DNA of 21,999 nt from Thiocapsa sp. UBA6158 (GCF_002423035.1 NZ_DIUM01000106.1:53047-75045); one strand, 5' to 3'; positions 1 through 8,098 are shown, counted from the stretch's first letter. A program made the numbers and translations. Notes: a model not told the origin generated them from the sequence alone.

Positions 1-326
1 CGGTCTGGACCTGGAACGCGATCGGCAAGGCCAGCGGTGCTTGGGGGCTCGGCGGCAACGCGGACGAGTCGCGCAAGGGATTCCTGTTGAACCACCTGAT
101 CGCCGAGGAGCTTCCGCCCAGCGCGGCCGGCGAGCATCTCTCCAACTCGGATCCGGTCACGGGGCAGGCCGCTTGGTTCGATGTTCGGGTCCGCGTCTAT
201 AAGGCCGGTCCGGACGAGCCGCGGGTCACCTCGCCGCAGTTCGACGCCATGCCGCGCCTACCCGGTCAGGAGAAGCAGCGCGGCAAGTGGCAGGCCTATG
301 TGGCCGGCGTGTTCGGGAAGAAGTAG
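1..326 (+). CDS. soeA: SoeA C-terminus, molybdopterin sulfite dehydrogenase (partial)
   Basis: This is the last 108 codons of a gene entering from the left (frame begins at base 3) and ending at the TAG at 324-326. SoeA is the molybdenum bis-MGD catalytic subunit of the cytoplasmic, membrane-bound SoeABC complex, which oxidises sulfite to sulfate. Only the tail is visible, including WNAIGKASGAWGL and the C-terminal AYVAGVFGKK; no cofactor motif lies inside the window. The call rests on similarity to remembered Chromatiaceae SoeA tails and on the soeB and soeC genes that follow immediately. Another CISM-family oxidoreductase (polysulfide or thiosulfate reductase type) is the main alternative. 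Confidence 0.82.
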   Translation, partial: VWTWNAIGKASGAWGLGGNADESRKGFLLNHLIAEELPPSAAGEHLSNSDPVTGQAAWFDVRVRVYKAGPDEPRVTSPQFDAMPRLPGQEKQRGKWQAYVAGVFGKK

Positions 327-433
327 CTTCGGTCCTCAGCGGTCGGTTCCGGGCTCGGCGATGAAGGCCATCGCGGGCTCGCAAGCCGACGTCCGATCCC
401 GCGGCTGACGGCCGACAACGGAGAGATTTACAC

Positions 434-1156
434 ATGACTCAACTCGCCCTGGTCATCGACCTGAACGTGTGCGTCGGTTGCCATGCCTGCGTGACCTCCT
501 GCAAGGAGTGGAACACCTCCGGCTGGGCAGGTCCGATGGTCGACCAGAACCCCTACGACGGCAGCCCGACGGGGACCTTCTTCAATCGGGTGCAGACCTT
601 CGAGGTCGGTGTCTTCCCGAACACCGAGACGGTCCATTTCCCGAAGAGCTGTCTGCATTGCGAGGAGCCGCCCTGCGTCCCGGTTTGCCCGACCGGCGCC
701 TCGCACAAACGGGCCGACAACGGCATCGTGCTGGTCGATTACGACAAGTGTATCGGCTGCAAATACTGCTCTTGGGCCTGCCCCTATGGTGCGCGCGAGC
801 TGGACGAGCAAGAAAAGGTGATGAAGAAATGCACACTCTGCATCGACCGCATCACCGATGCCACGCTCTCGGATCGCGACCGTCAGCCGGCCTGTGTGCT
901 CGCCTGTCCGACCAGTGCGCGGCTCTACGGCGACGTCCACGACCCGGACTCGGAGGTCTCGGTGGCGATCCGCGAGCGCGGCGGCTATCAGTTGATGCCC
1001 GAATGGGGTACCAAGCCGGCCAATCATTATCTGCCGCGTCAGAAGAACCGGATGTACATCAGTCCGGACGAGTTGACGCGCGTCGACAATCCGTTGCGCA
1101 AAGAGGATCTCACCACCTACACGGGTGAGGAGACCTTGGACGACGTGGCCTGGTAG
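434..1156 (+). CDS. soeB: SoeB, four-cluster iron-sulfur subunit of sulfite dehydrogenase
   Basis: This 240-aa electron-transfer subunit should relay electrons from the molybdenum centre of SoeA to the membrane subunit SoeC. Sixteen cysteines fall into four ferredoxin-type groups: C13/C16/C19/C23, C73/C76/C81/C85, C106/C109/C112/C116 and C133/C136/C154/C158. That is the DmsB/NrfC/PsrB pattern for four [4Fe-4S] clusters. There is no signal peptide, which fits a cytoplasmic complex. The ATG is preceded by GGAGAG at 420-425 with 8 nt spacing. The gene lies 107 nt after soeA and 127 nt before soeC, probably in one transcript. The family is certain; the Soe assignment comes from the A-B-C order and the DmsC-type third gene. 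Confidence 0.92.
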   Translation: MTQLALVIDLNVCVGCHACVTSCKEWNTSGWAGPMVDQNPYDGSPTGTFFNRVQTFEVGVFPNTETVHFPKSCLHCEEPPCVPVCPTGASHKRADNGIVLVDYDKCIGCKYCSWACPYGARELDEQEKVMKKCTLCIDRITDATLSDRDRQPACVLACPTSARLYGDVHDPDSEVSVAIRERGGYQLMPEWGTKPANHYLPRQKNRMYISPDELTRVDNPLRKEDLTTYTGEETLDDVAW

Positions 1157-1283
1157 AGATGCCCGCGGGTCGGAGCGCGCAGGACGGGCCGATCACGGCG
1201 ACACCCGTCTGCGCAGCCCGAGCCGACCCGGATCAATCCGACGCGCCGACGCGACATTCGTTTCAGGATAAAGGGATCCACCC

Positions 1284-2261
1284 ATGCACCCCGCATTCTC
1301 CGTCATCTTTCTGACCACGCTGCTCGGTGCCGGTCAGGGCCTGTTTCTGGCCATGTTCACCGGTCAACTCTATGCGCTCGCCCGCTTCCTTCCCGCGCAG
1401 GAGGACCAGTTTTATGCACTCGGTAGCCTGGTCGCGCTCGTGTTGCTTGTGATCGGTCTCGGCGCCTCCTTCTTTCATCTCGGGCGTCCCGAGCGGGCTT
1501 GGCGCTCCGCCGCCATGTGGCGCACCTCGTGGTTGTCGCGCGAGGTCATCATCCTGCCGATCCTGATGGCGCTGGTGTTTGCCTACAGCGTGGCGCACTT
1601 GATGCATTGGACGCAGCCTTGGTTCCACATCGGCGAGGTGCTCGGCGTCGATGCAACACTGCTCTTGGGCTTGCTCGGGACGATTGCCTCCTTCGCGCTC
1701 TTCGTCTCCACGGCCATGATCTACGCGAGCGTCAAATTCCTCGAGGAATGGCATTCGACCTTCACCGTCGTCAACTTCACGCTCTTGGGGCTGGCCTCCG
1801 GGTTCATGCTGGCCGCCGCCTACTCGGCCTATATCGGCAACCCCTTGGTGTCCTTCTTCGGAACCTGGGCCGTGGTGCTGACCTTGGGTGCACTCCTCTC
1901 GCGTGTTGCGCATCTCAGACGCAACGCCCGGCTCAAGCACAAGAGCACGGTGCAGACCGCCATCGGCGTGCGTCACACCGCCGTCGTCCAGAAGGCGCAA
2001 GGCGCGATGGGCGGCAGCTTCAACACGCGTGAGTTTTTCCACGGGCGCACTCCCGAGACCGTTCGGCTCGTGCGCAACAGCTTCCTGGTCCTGGTCTTCC
2101 CGATTCCGATCCTCTTGATCTCCGGCGCCTACCTGATCGAATCGACGACCTTGCCGATCCTTGCCTTCTTGATCCAGTACCTCGGGCTCATCGCCGAACG
2201 CTGGTACTTCTTCGCCGAGGCCAAGCATCCGCAGAATCTCTACTATCAGAGCATCTCCTGA
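1284..2261 (+). CDS. soeC: SoeC, DmsC-type membrane anchor of sulfite dehydrogenase
   Basis: This 325-aa integral membrane protein anchors SoeAB to the inner membrane and should hand electrons to the quinone pool. About eight hydrophobic helices are visible (roughly residues 6-33, 44-65, 86-107, 122-149, 161-183, 189-207, 264-285 and 287-305). The loop after helix 2 has the family signature FHLGRPERAWRS (64-75) followed by MWRTSWLSRE (78-87). Residues 210-260 form a polar, basic loop. The ATG at 1284 has an AAGGGA Shine-Dalgarno at 1271-1276. It is last in the soe cluster. SoeC belongs to the DmsC family, unlike the NrfD-type anchors of polysulfide reductases, and this supports Soe over Psr. 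Confidence 0.92.
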   Translation: MHPAFSVIFLTTLLGAGQGLFLAMFTGQLYALARFLPAQEDQFYALGSLVALVLLVIGLGASFFHLGRPERAWRSAAMWRTSWLSREVIILPILMALVFAYSVAHLMHWTQPWFHIGEVLGVDATLLLGLLGTIASFALFVSTAMIYASVKFLEEWHSTFTVVNFTLLGLASGFMLAAAYSAYIGNPLVSFFGTWAVVLTLGALLSRVAHLRRNARLKHKSTVQTAIGVRHTAVVQKAQGAMGGSFNTREFFHGRTPETVRLVRNSFLVLVFPIPILLISGAYLIESTTLPILAFLIQYLGLIAERWYFFAEAKHPQNLYYQSIS

Positions 2262-2416
2262 CGGGTGAGTCCCAGTCCCCCTCGGCAATCGGAGTGATGC
2301 CCGAAAAAGAGACGAGCAACCTGCATCAACTGCGAGGTCGCAAGCGGACCGTCATGAGGATCCTTGCGAGCCGGCACAGGCCTTGATCGTTATCCCGGCT
2401 GCTCCCCCGGGTACGC

Positions 2417-2505
2417 CGACTTCAGTCGCCCCCCGGAAAAGCGGACTTCAGTCCGCCGCGAGGGCGCGCTCGGGCGACTGAAGTGGTCCGGACAGTGCGG
2501 TCCGG
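2417..2505. repeat. Cluster of GACTTCAGTC-type hairpins (REP-like)
   Basis: Several inverted repeats are packed here. CGACT-TC-AGTCG lies at 2417-2428. GCGGACT-TC-AGTCCGC at 2441-2456 is a perfect 7-bp stem with a 2-nt loop. ACTTCAGTCGCCC (2419-2431) is exactly complementary to GGGCGACTGAAGT (2472-2484), enclosing the middle hairpin. CCGGAC (2488-2493) pairs with GTCCGG (2500-2505). The shared core GACTTCAGTC and the intergenic position suggest a repetitive extragenic palindrome family. One window cannot show its genome-wide copy number. Confidence 0.6.
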
Positions 2506-2709
2506 GAGCAGCGCCGCCACATCGCGCGTGCGATCAAGCTCGGCCCGAGTCTGAAGCCGTTCTTACACCAAGGCTTGGTCGATGAGGATCCGGATGTGGT
2601 CGAGCGTGCGGTCTTCGAAACAGGACTTCCCGAGCACCTGTTTGCGCAGGACTGTTCCTCTTCGCGCGACGAGATCCTCGAGCGGACCTTCTATCCGGGC
2701 GATCCTTGA
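2482..2709 (+). pseudogene. Coding-like remnant upstream of hypF
   Basis: The frame closed by the TGA at 2707-2709 is open from just after a stop at 2479-2481 and reads like a real protein: HIARAIKLGPSLKPFLHQG, then VDEDPDVVERAVFETG, then DEILERTFYPGDP. It is rich in acidic and hydrophobic residues in a helical pattern. It has no ATG and no Shine-Dalgarno, and it begins right beside the hairpin cluster. I do not recognise the family. It may be the tail of a gene truncated by the repeat, or chance. A different frame (2582-2770) overlaps it, is serine/arginine-rich and looks spurious. Confidence 0.3.
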
Positions 2710-2766
2710 GCTCGGCGTATCGGCACGAGGCGAGCGGCACCTTGATAAGCATCGGACTGAAATAGC

Positions 2767-5175
2767 GTGACCGCCGAGTCGATTCGGGTCCGTGGCCTGG
2801 TCCAAGGCGTGGGATTTCGGCCCACCGTCTGGCGTCTGGCCCGCGCGTGCGGCCTGTCCGGCGATGTGCGCAACGACGGCGAGGGCGTGCTGATTCGGGT
2901 GTGCGGGAGCGACGACGGGGACGATCCCGGCGTGAGCGGATTTCTGAAACGGCTGCGCGAGGAATGCCCGCCGCTGGCGCGCATCGATGCGATCGAACGC
3001 CGTCAGATCGCGGATGCGCAGGAGCTGGGCGATCTCGCGCAGAGCCGGGACTTCGTCATCCTGGAGAGCGCGGCGACCGCCGTGCATACCGGAATCGTCG
3101 CCGATGCGGCGACCTGCGCAGCCTGTGTCGCCGAGGTCCGAGATCCCGTCGATCGGCGCTACCGTTATCCCTTCACCAACTGCACCCACTGCGGGCCGCG
3201 TCTGAGCATCGTCGCCGGAATCCCCTACGACCGTGACCGGACCAGCATGGCGGCCTTTCCCATGTGCCCGGACTGTGCGGCGGAGTACAAGGATCCGGCG
3301 GACCGACGCTTTCATGCCCAGCCCAACGCTTGTCCTGCCTGTGGCCCTAAGGTATGGCTTCAGGATGCCGCGGGGCGCCTCCTGGATCCTATGGCGCTCG
3401 GTGCCGAGGATGCCATCGCCGCAGCGAGCCGGCAACTGGCCGAGGGGCGGATCCTGGCCATCAAGGGGATCGGTGGCTTCCATCTCGCGTGCGATGCGAC
3501 CAACCCGGACGCGGTCGCCGAGCTGCGTCGGCGCAAGCGGCGATATGCCAAGCCGCTGGCGCTCATGGCTCGCGACCTGGATGTGATCCGGGGCTATTGT
3601 CGGGTGACTGGGCGGGATACGGCGCTGCTTGCGTGTCCGGCTGCGCCGATTCTGCTGTTGGAGCGGGGCGGTTTGGACGGGGCGGAGCAGGGCGGCGATC
3701 CGCTGTGCCCCTTGGCGCCGGATGTCGCCCCCGGTCAGACGACCTTGGGGGTCATGTTGCCCTACAGTCCGATCCACCATCTGCTCCTGGCGGACTGGGA
3801 TCGGCCACTGGTGATGACGAGCGGCAATCTGAGCGAGGAGCCGCAGTGTATCGACAACGCCGATGCGCTCGGGCGGCTTGGGCAGCTGGCCGATGTTCTG
3901 CTGCTGCACGACCGGGCGATCCTCAACCGGGTCGACGATTCGGTGGTTCGCGTGATGGCGGGGGAGGCGCGCCTGCTCCGGCGTGCACGCGGCTATGCAC
4001 CCACACCCTTGCCTTTGCCGCCCGGCTTCGAGGACGCGCCGCCTCTGTTGGCGCTGGGCGGCGAGCTCAAGACGACCTTCTGCCTGGTCCGCGACGGTCA
4101 GGCGATCCTCTCCCAACATCTCGGCGATCTGGAGGACGCCAAGACCGCACGCGAGTACGAGCGGACCCTCGCACTCTATCTCGACCTCTTCCAGGTCGTC
4201 CCCGCGGCGCTCGCCGTCGATTTGCATCCGGACTACCGATCAAGCCTGATCGGGCGCGACCGGGCGGCGCGCGACGGCTCCCCGCTGATCGGGGTGCAGC
4301 ATCATCACGCCCACCTGGCCTCCACGCTGGCGGACAACGGCTGGCCCTTGGACGCCGCACCCGTGCTCGGCATCCTGCTCGACGGACTCGGCTATGGCAG
4401 CGACGGCACACTCTGGGGTGGCGAGTTTCTGCTCGGCGACTATCTGGACTTCGAGCGGATCGCCCATCTCAAGCCGGTGGCCATGCCCGGCGGGACACGG
4501 GCGATCCTGGAGCCTTGGCGCAACCTCTACGCGCACCTGGAGAGCGCGGGCGGTTGGGCGGCGTGGCGTGAGCGCTTCGCCGGGCTCGCGCCGATCGAGC
4601 GGCTCGACGCCAAGCCGCTCGGGATCCTGCACACGCTGATCGCACGCGGCCTCAACGCACCCCTCGCGAGTTCGACCGGGCGTCTCTTCGATGCGATCGC
4701 CGCGGCACTGGGTGTCGGCGGCGAGGTGCTGACCTACGAAGGGCAGGCCGCCATCGCGCTGGAGTCGCTGGCCGCGGGCGCCATGGATCGGGTCGGCGAC
4801 GGCTATCCGTTCGCCCGATCGACCATGCCGACCGCTGAGGTCTTGGATCCGGCACCGCTTTGGGAGGCCTTGCTCGCGGATCTCTCCCGCGGGCGTCCGC
4901 CCGAGGAGATCGCCGCCGCCTTCCATGTCGGGCTCGCGACGGCGCTCGGCACGCTGGCCCTGGATCTGGCGAGCCGTCACGGGGTGTCGACCGTCGCACT
5001 CTCAGGCGGCGTCTTCCAGAATCGGCTGCTCCTCGAATCGGTCACGAGCAGGCTTGAGGCGGACGGATTCCGGGTGCTGTTGCAGCGACAGGTGCCGGCC
5101 AACGACGGGGGGCTGTCGTTGGGGCAGGCGGCGGTGGGGGCGGCGCGGATTCTGGACGGCAGTTGCGGGATTTGA
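2767..5175 (+). CDS. hypF: HypF, carbamoyltransferase for NiFe-hydrogenase maturation
   Basis: HypF uses carbamoyl phosphate and ATP to carbamoylate the C-terminal cysteine of HypE, the first step in making the CN ligands of the NiFe site. All domains are present in 802 aa. The acylphosphatase domain has VQGVGFR with R18 and N36. The double zinc finger has CxxC pairs at 117/120, 139/142, 167/170 and 189/192, spaced 18, 24 and 18. The YrdC-like domain starts near residue 215 (KGIGGFHLACDA). The Kae1-like domain has QHHHAHLAS (511-519), DGLGYGSDGTLWGGE (539-553) and ALSGGVFQNRLL near 744-755. The start is GTG at 2767, because the acylphosphatase motif begins only a few residues later. The Shine-Dalgarno is weak. 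No hydrogenase or other hyp genes are in the window. Confidence 0.97.
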   Translation: MTAESIRVRGLVQGVGFRPTVWRLARACGLSGDVRNDGEGVLIRVCGSDDGDDPGVSGFLKRLREECPPLARIDAIERRQIADAQELGDLAQSRDFVILESAATAVHTGIVADAATCAACVAEVRDPVDRRYRYPFTNCTHCGPRLSIVAGIPYDRDRTSMAAFPMCPDCAAEYKDPADRRFHAQPNACPACGPKVWLQDAAGRLLDPMALGAEDAIAAASRQLAEGRILAIKGIGGFHLACDATNPDAVAELRRRKRRYAKPLALMARDLDVIRGYCRVTGRDTALLACPAAPILLLERGGLDGAEQGGDPLCPLAPDVAPGQTTLGVMLPYSPIHHLLLADWDRPLVMTSGNLSEEPQCIDNADALGRLGQLADVLLLHDRAILNRVDDSVVRVMAGEARLLRRARGYAPTPLPLPPGFEDAPPLLALGGELKTTFCLVRDGQAILSQHLGDLEDAKTAREYERTLALYLDLFQVVPAALAVDLHPDYRSSLIGRDRAARDGSPLIGVQHHHAHLASTLADNGWPLDAAPVLGILLDGLGYGSDGTLWGGEFLLGDYLDFERIAHLKPVAMPGGTRAILEPWRNLYAHLESAGGWAAWRERFAGLAPIERLDAKPLGILHTLIARGLNAPLASSTGRLFDAIAAALGVGGEVLTYEGQAAIALESLAAGAMDRVGDGYPFARSTMPTAEVLDPAPLWEALLADLSRGRPPEEIAAAFHVGLATALGTLALDLASRHGVSTVALSGGVFQNRLLLESVTSRLEADGFRVLLQRQVPANDGGLSLGQAAVGAARILDGSCGI

Positions 5176-5182
5176 GCAAGGT

Positions 5183-5344
5183 TCAACGGGGGCTGTGGTT
5201 GATTCGACGTGACATCCGAGGACGCAGGAATCCCGGAGTCGATCGAACCGGCCAGCGCTTGCGATACAACACGCGGTCCTCTTCGTCCAAAAGGGCCACG
5301 ACGTTATTGTTGGAATGCAGATCGATTCCGCCGTGGAGTTTCAT
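5183..5344 (-). pseudogene. N-terminal remnant of an IS110-family transposase
   Basis: On the minus strand an ATG at 5344 opens MKLHGGIDLHSNNNVVALLD followed by EEDRVLYRKR (to about 5255). This matches the N-terminus of IS110/IS1111-group DEDD transposases, in which GIDLHSNNN carries the first catalytic aspartate. The Shine-Dalgarno AAGGAG (5351-5356) is retained 6 nt upstream. After the RKR the sequence stops resembling the family and hits a stop at 5183-5185, 54 codons in all, against roughly 330-400 in an intact enzyme. The rest is gone from this location and no IS end is recognisable. It is inert, and marks a past insertion next to hypF. Confidence 0.7.
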
Positions 5345-5390
5345 CGTCGACTCCTTATGCCGGGTCTCCAGCTCAGGTGTTGTCGTCTAC

Positions 5391-5479
5391 CTTAAACCGC
5401 GCCCAGGGCGGTATGTGATGTTCTTGGATGGGATCGGCCCCGGTAGACTCGACGATTGTTGACGCTGGCGTGGTTTAAG
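5391..5479. repeat. Palindromic element A (TTAAACCGCG-ended)
   Basis: The left arm CTTAAACCGCGCC (5391-5403) and right arm GGCGTGGTTTAAG (5467-5479) are inverted repeats with one mismatch over 13 bp. A further half-site TTTTAAACCGCGC follows at 5496-5508. It lies between two convergent genes, hypF (+) and the thioredoxin-like gene (-). The A-run/GC-stem/T-run layout would suit a bidirectional terminator. Confidence 0.65.
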
Positions 5480-5790
5480 CTTTTGAACGATCAAATTTTA
5501 AACCGCGCTTACACCGAGGTCGGTGAAGTCCCCAAGGCCGAATAAGTCGGGTTTTGCCCGGACCGCAACGAGGCGATTGCGCCTGCCTTTGCCAGCCAGG
5601 GAGTGGCGCCCCGTTGAGGGAGATCGGTGAGTGTAAGCGCTGCGGGCTCCCCGACGCGCGGATCAGCCGCACGGCTTGCCGTCGCGAGATGCCGCCGTGT
5701 TCGAGTATGCCTCCTGCCAGCCGATGCCCGTCTCGGGATGGGGCCGATCAGGAATCGCCGTCATTGCCTGCATTCGCCTGAGCAGGATGC

Positions 5791-6216
5791 TTAAGGGGTG
5801 TCTAGGATGTCCAGTGCGGCGCGTATTACCTCGGCAGTTTGCGGGATGACCAATCTTGCCGCCGGCGACCCATCCGCATCGAAAACGACCACGATGGCAT
5901 CATCCATGTCATGTCTCCGGGCAAAGGCCTGCCCATCAGGGTGGCCGAGATGGGCCGCAAGAAACGCGATTTTGCCCTCGTACTCCGGCCGAACAGTGTT
6001 GATCAGGTCCATCACCTCGGCGCCTGCGAGATAGTTTTTGTCACGGGCCACCACCAGTGCAGGGATCCCCTGGCCAATGCGCGACAGGTCAGTTGAAAAG
6101 GCTCCGCGAGGGAGTTGAATCAAGAGCAGTGCCAACGCACCGACGACCACGGCCAAGGTGATCAGCGCTCTGGGCCAGCGCGGTTTTCCCGACGCGGGTT
6201 TCGTCTTGTTGTCCAT
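5791..6216 (-). CDS. Membrane-anchored thioredoxin-like protein lacking CxxC
   Basis: This is a 141-aa protein with one N-terminal membrane helix (about residues 17-35) after a basic cytoplasmic stub, so the rest should face the periplasm. The remainder follows a thioredoxin-fold rhythm: IPALVVARDKNYLAGAEV (51-68) where an active-site strand and helix would sit, KIAFLAAHLG (82-91), AIVVVFDADGSPAARLV (107-123) and a C-terminal helix. The usual CxxC position reads KNYLAG, and there is no cysteine anywhere, so it cannot be a disulfide oxidoreductase. The start is supported by GAGGTG just upstream. It is transcribed away from alr and toward hypF. The fold is inferred from pattern only; the role is unknown. 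Confidence 0.6.
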   Translation of the reverse strand: MDNKTKPASGKPRWPRALITLAVVVGALALLLIQLPRGAFSTDLSRIGQGIPALVVARDKNYLAGAEVMDLINTVRPEYEGKIAFLAAHLGHPDGQAFARRHDMDDAIVVVFDADGSPAARLVIPQTAEVIRAALDILDTP

Positions 6217-6339
6217 CCATACACCTCTTTAGTCTGCGGCCTTGGGGAGGGCAAATTCGTTTTAGGGTCCGGCCGGGGCCGGTCGCTGCTTTGACTGTCC
6301 GCGAATCTATATTCAGCGCTGTGGTTTTTCCAGGTTCTC

Positions 6340-6360
6340 GACCTCGGTTGATCCGAGGTC
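6340..6360. repeat. Perfect 8-bp inverted repeat
   Basis: GACCTCGG (6340-6347), a 5-nt loop TTGAT, then CCGAGGTC (6353-6360). It could be an operator or a transcript hairpin between divergent genes. There is no T-tract on either side, so a terminator is unlikely. Confidence 0.4.
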
Positions 6361-6440
6361 GCGACCGCCGCTCAAGCGAATGCCGCAACACTCGGGGCCA
6401 CCGCGGTCGCCGCATCCCGATCCGCCCCGCCGTGCGCCGC

Positions 6441-6469
6441 TTATCCGAGCAGCTCAGGTGCGATAAACT
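6441..6469 (+). promoter_or_regulatory. Weak sigma70-like promoter candidate for alr
   Basis: TTATCC (6441-6446) and TAAACT (6464-6469) are separated by 17 nt, about 70 nt before the alr ATG. The -35 is poor and the -10 moderate. In GC-rich DNA such matches arise by chance fairly often. Confidence 0.22.
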
Positions 6470-6539
6470 GAGGTGAAGCCCGCGCCATCGGGCGTGACTA
6501 GACACCCATCCCACGCCGACAATCCACGCCGAGCCCGCC

Positions 6540-7622
6540 ATGCCCCGTCCGATCCGCGCCCGCATTCATCTGGATGCGGTCCGCCACAATTATCGCCAAG
6601 CTAAGACTTTTGCGCCGGGTGCGCGGGCGCTCGCGGTCGTCAAGGCCAATGCCTACGGACATGGCGCGGTGGCGGTCGCGCGTGTCCTCGCCGAGGAGGC
6701 CGACGGTTTTGCGGTCGCCTATCTCGAGGAGGCGCTGGAGCTGCGCGAGTCCGGCATCCGCGCCCCTATCCTGCTGTTGGACGGCATTTTCTCGCCCGAC
6801 GAGATGACGATCCTGGATCGAGCCGGTTTGACCACCGTGATCCACAGTCGTCTGCAACTGGACTGGCTGCTCGCCGCCCGGCCCGAGCGTCCGCTCGACT
6901 GCTGGCTGAAGATGGATTCCGGGATGCATCGGATGGGGTTTGCGCCGGAGGACTTCTCCGCTGCCTGTGCCGAGCTTGCGGATTGTCCGCATGTGCGGAG
7001 CCTGGTCCTGATGTCGCATTTCGCACGCGCCGACGAGCCGGATCATGACTACACCGAGCAGCAGATGCGGGTCTTCGAGCTGGCGACCGCAGCGACGCGG
7101 GCACCACGCAGCCTCTCCAACTCGGCGGGTGTGCTCGTCTGGCCGCGCGCGCATGGCGATTGGACACGACCGGGGATCATGCTCTACGGCGCCTCGCCGC
7201 TGGGCGACGAGCACCCCTCGGCCGCCTTGCTTCGACCGGCCATGACGCTGGAGTCCGCGCTCATTTCGGTGCGGGATCTCGACCCCGGCGAGCCGGTCGG
7301 CTACGGCGGACGCTTTGTCTGCGAGTGTCCGACCCGCGTCGGGGTCGCTGCGATCGGTTACGCGGACGGCTATCCGCGTCACGCACCCGACGGGACGCCG
7401 GTCGCGGTCCGGGGCTGCATGACCCGTATTGTCGGCCGCGTTTCCATGGATCTCGTAACCCTTGACCTGACCGGGATCGAGGATGCCGCGATCGGCGATC
7501 CGGTCGAGCTCTGGGGTGGACAGGTTTCGGCCAACGCCGTTGCCGCGGCGAGCGGGACGATTGCCTATCAACTCTTCACCAACATCAATCGACGCGTCCC
7601 CTTGGTCTACGAGGATGGTTAA
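6540..7622 (+). CDS. alr: Alanine racemase
   Basis: This PLP enzyme interconverts L- and D-alanine for peptidoglycan synthesis. At 360 aa it matches the normal family length (E. coli Alr is 359). The PLP lysine is K35 in VVKANAYGHG. MDSGMHRMGF (125-134) carries R131, and the second catalytic base is Y274 in IGYADGYPR. RVSMDLVTLDL (300-310) is also typical, as are LSNSAG (192-197) and the terminal barrel segment IAYQLFTNINRRV. The ATG at 6540 fits the family N-terminus; the Shine-Dalgarno is poor. Its TAA stop (7620-7622) lies inside the left arm of palindromic element B. It appears to be a single-gene unit. Confidence 0.97.
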   Translation: MPRPIRARIHLDAVRHNYRQAKTFAPGARALAVVKANAYGHGAVAVARVLAEEADGFAVAYLEEALELRESGIRAPILLLDGIFSPDEMTILDRAGLTTVIHSRLQLDWLLAARPERPLDCWLKMDSGMHRMGFAPEDFSAACAELADCPHVRSLVLMSHFARADEPDHDYTEQQMRVFELATAATRAPRSLSNSAGVLVWPRAHGDWTRPGIMLYGASPLGDEHPSAALLRPAMTLESALISVRDLDPGEPVGYGGRFVCECPTRVGVAAIGYADGYPRHAPDGTPVAVRGCMTRIVGRVSMDLVTLDLTGIEDAAIGDPVELWGGQVSANAVAAASGTIAYQLFTNINRRVPLVYEDG

Positions 7623-7670
7623 ACCGCGCCCGGTGCGGTATTCATCGTTTGTTGGATCGGCGCGGTTTAA
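7619..7670. repeat. Palindromic element B, overlapping the alr stop codon
   Basis: TTAAACCGCGCC (7619-7630) and GGCGCGGTTTAA (7659-7670) are perfect 12-bp inverted repeats with a 28-nt centre. The alr TAA is 7620-7622, within the left arm. The layout AAA-CCGCGCC ... GGCGCGG-TTT resembles an intrinsic terminator readable from either side. Confidence 0.75.
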
Positions 7671-7910
7671 GATGTCTTGCCAGCGGAGCGGAAGAATCGC
7701 ATAATCTACGCCGCTCTCCGATGGGTCCGTTGCGTTATGGTCCCGAGGGCACGTGTTCGGTCACAAAGGCTTGCTTTTGTATGGACAGTTGGAGTCGACA
7801 GCAGACAGGCGTGAAGGTCAGTCATGACCCGGCGCGTGCGTCGCAACAGCGTCTTTCGGACGAGCCCTCCAACACGGTCATCTGACCCGACATCCGGCTT
7901 GACCAGACAT

Positions 7911-7926
7911 GCGGCGAGCTCGCCGC
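7911..7926. repeat. 16-bp perfect palindrome
   Basis: GCGGCGAGCTCGCCGC reads identically on both strands. It lies upstream of the rapA unit and could be an operator or a chance GC-rich palindrome. Confidence 0.35.
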
Positions 7927-8098
7927 ACGGATGGGAGAGCATCCATCGGATCCAAAGCCAAACGATTCCCCTCCGAGACGGAGGATCGAGATCGATTACG
8001 GCAATCCGCTGCAAGCGGTCATTGGATCTCGCCAGCCGTTCCGGTGAGCCGACCTCTCGCCCTGTTCTCGTTCTCAGACTCCAGCGTCCAACTGGGTG

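Larger units (their letters stand above)
2262..2766. other. Gap between soeC and hypF without an intact gene
   Basis: About 500 nt separate soeC from hypF. The stretch holds the hairpin cluster at 2417-2505 and a coding-like but startless frame at 2482-2709, both listed separately. I see no T-tract terminator after soeC and no convincing promoter for hypF. Confidence 0.6.
5176..5790. other. Gap between convergent hypF and the thioredoxin-like gene
   Basis: About 615 nt hold an IS110 transposase remnant (5183-5344) and palindromic element A (5391-5479). Beyond 5510 I see only short frames without family resemblance. One (5554-5781, +) contains ECKRCG but is otherwise low in coding character. 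Confidence 0.55.
6217..6539. other. Divergent intergenic region upstream of alr
   Basis: These 323 nt lie between the divergent thioredoxin-like gene and alr, so promoters for both are expected here. The stretch contains a perfect 8-bp hairpin at 6340-6360 and a weak promoter candidate at 6441-6469. No coding frame looks genuine. Confidence 0.5.

Noticed and set aside
1263..2288. 341-codon minus-strand frame opposite soeC
   Set aside because: Highly polar shadow of a membrane protein gene; soeC itself has helices, family motif and ribosome site.
2563..4227. 554-codon minus-strand open frame opposite hypF
   Set aside because: It lies antisense to an unmistakable hypF and its translation is rich in R, Q, D and H without motifs: a GC-rich shadow.
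5484..5495. TTGAACGATCAA as an FNR-type box
   Set aside because: The spacing of the half-sites is 2 bp too short for TTGAT-N4-ATCAA and it is not upstream of any start.
6291..6313. TTGACT and TATATT as a promoter
   Set aside because: The spacer is only 11 nt, far from the 16-18 nt required.
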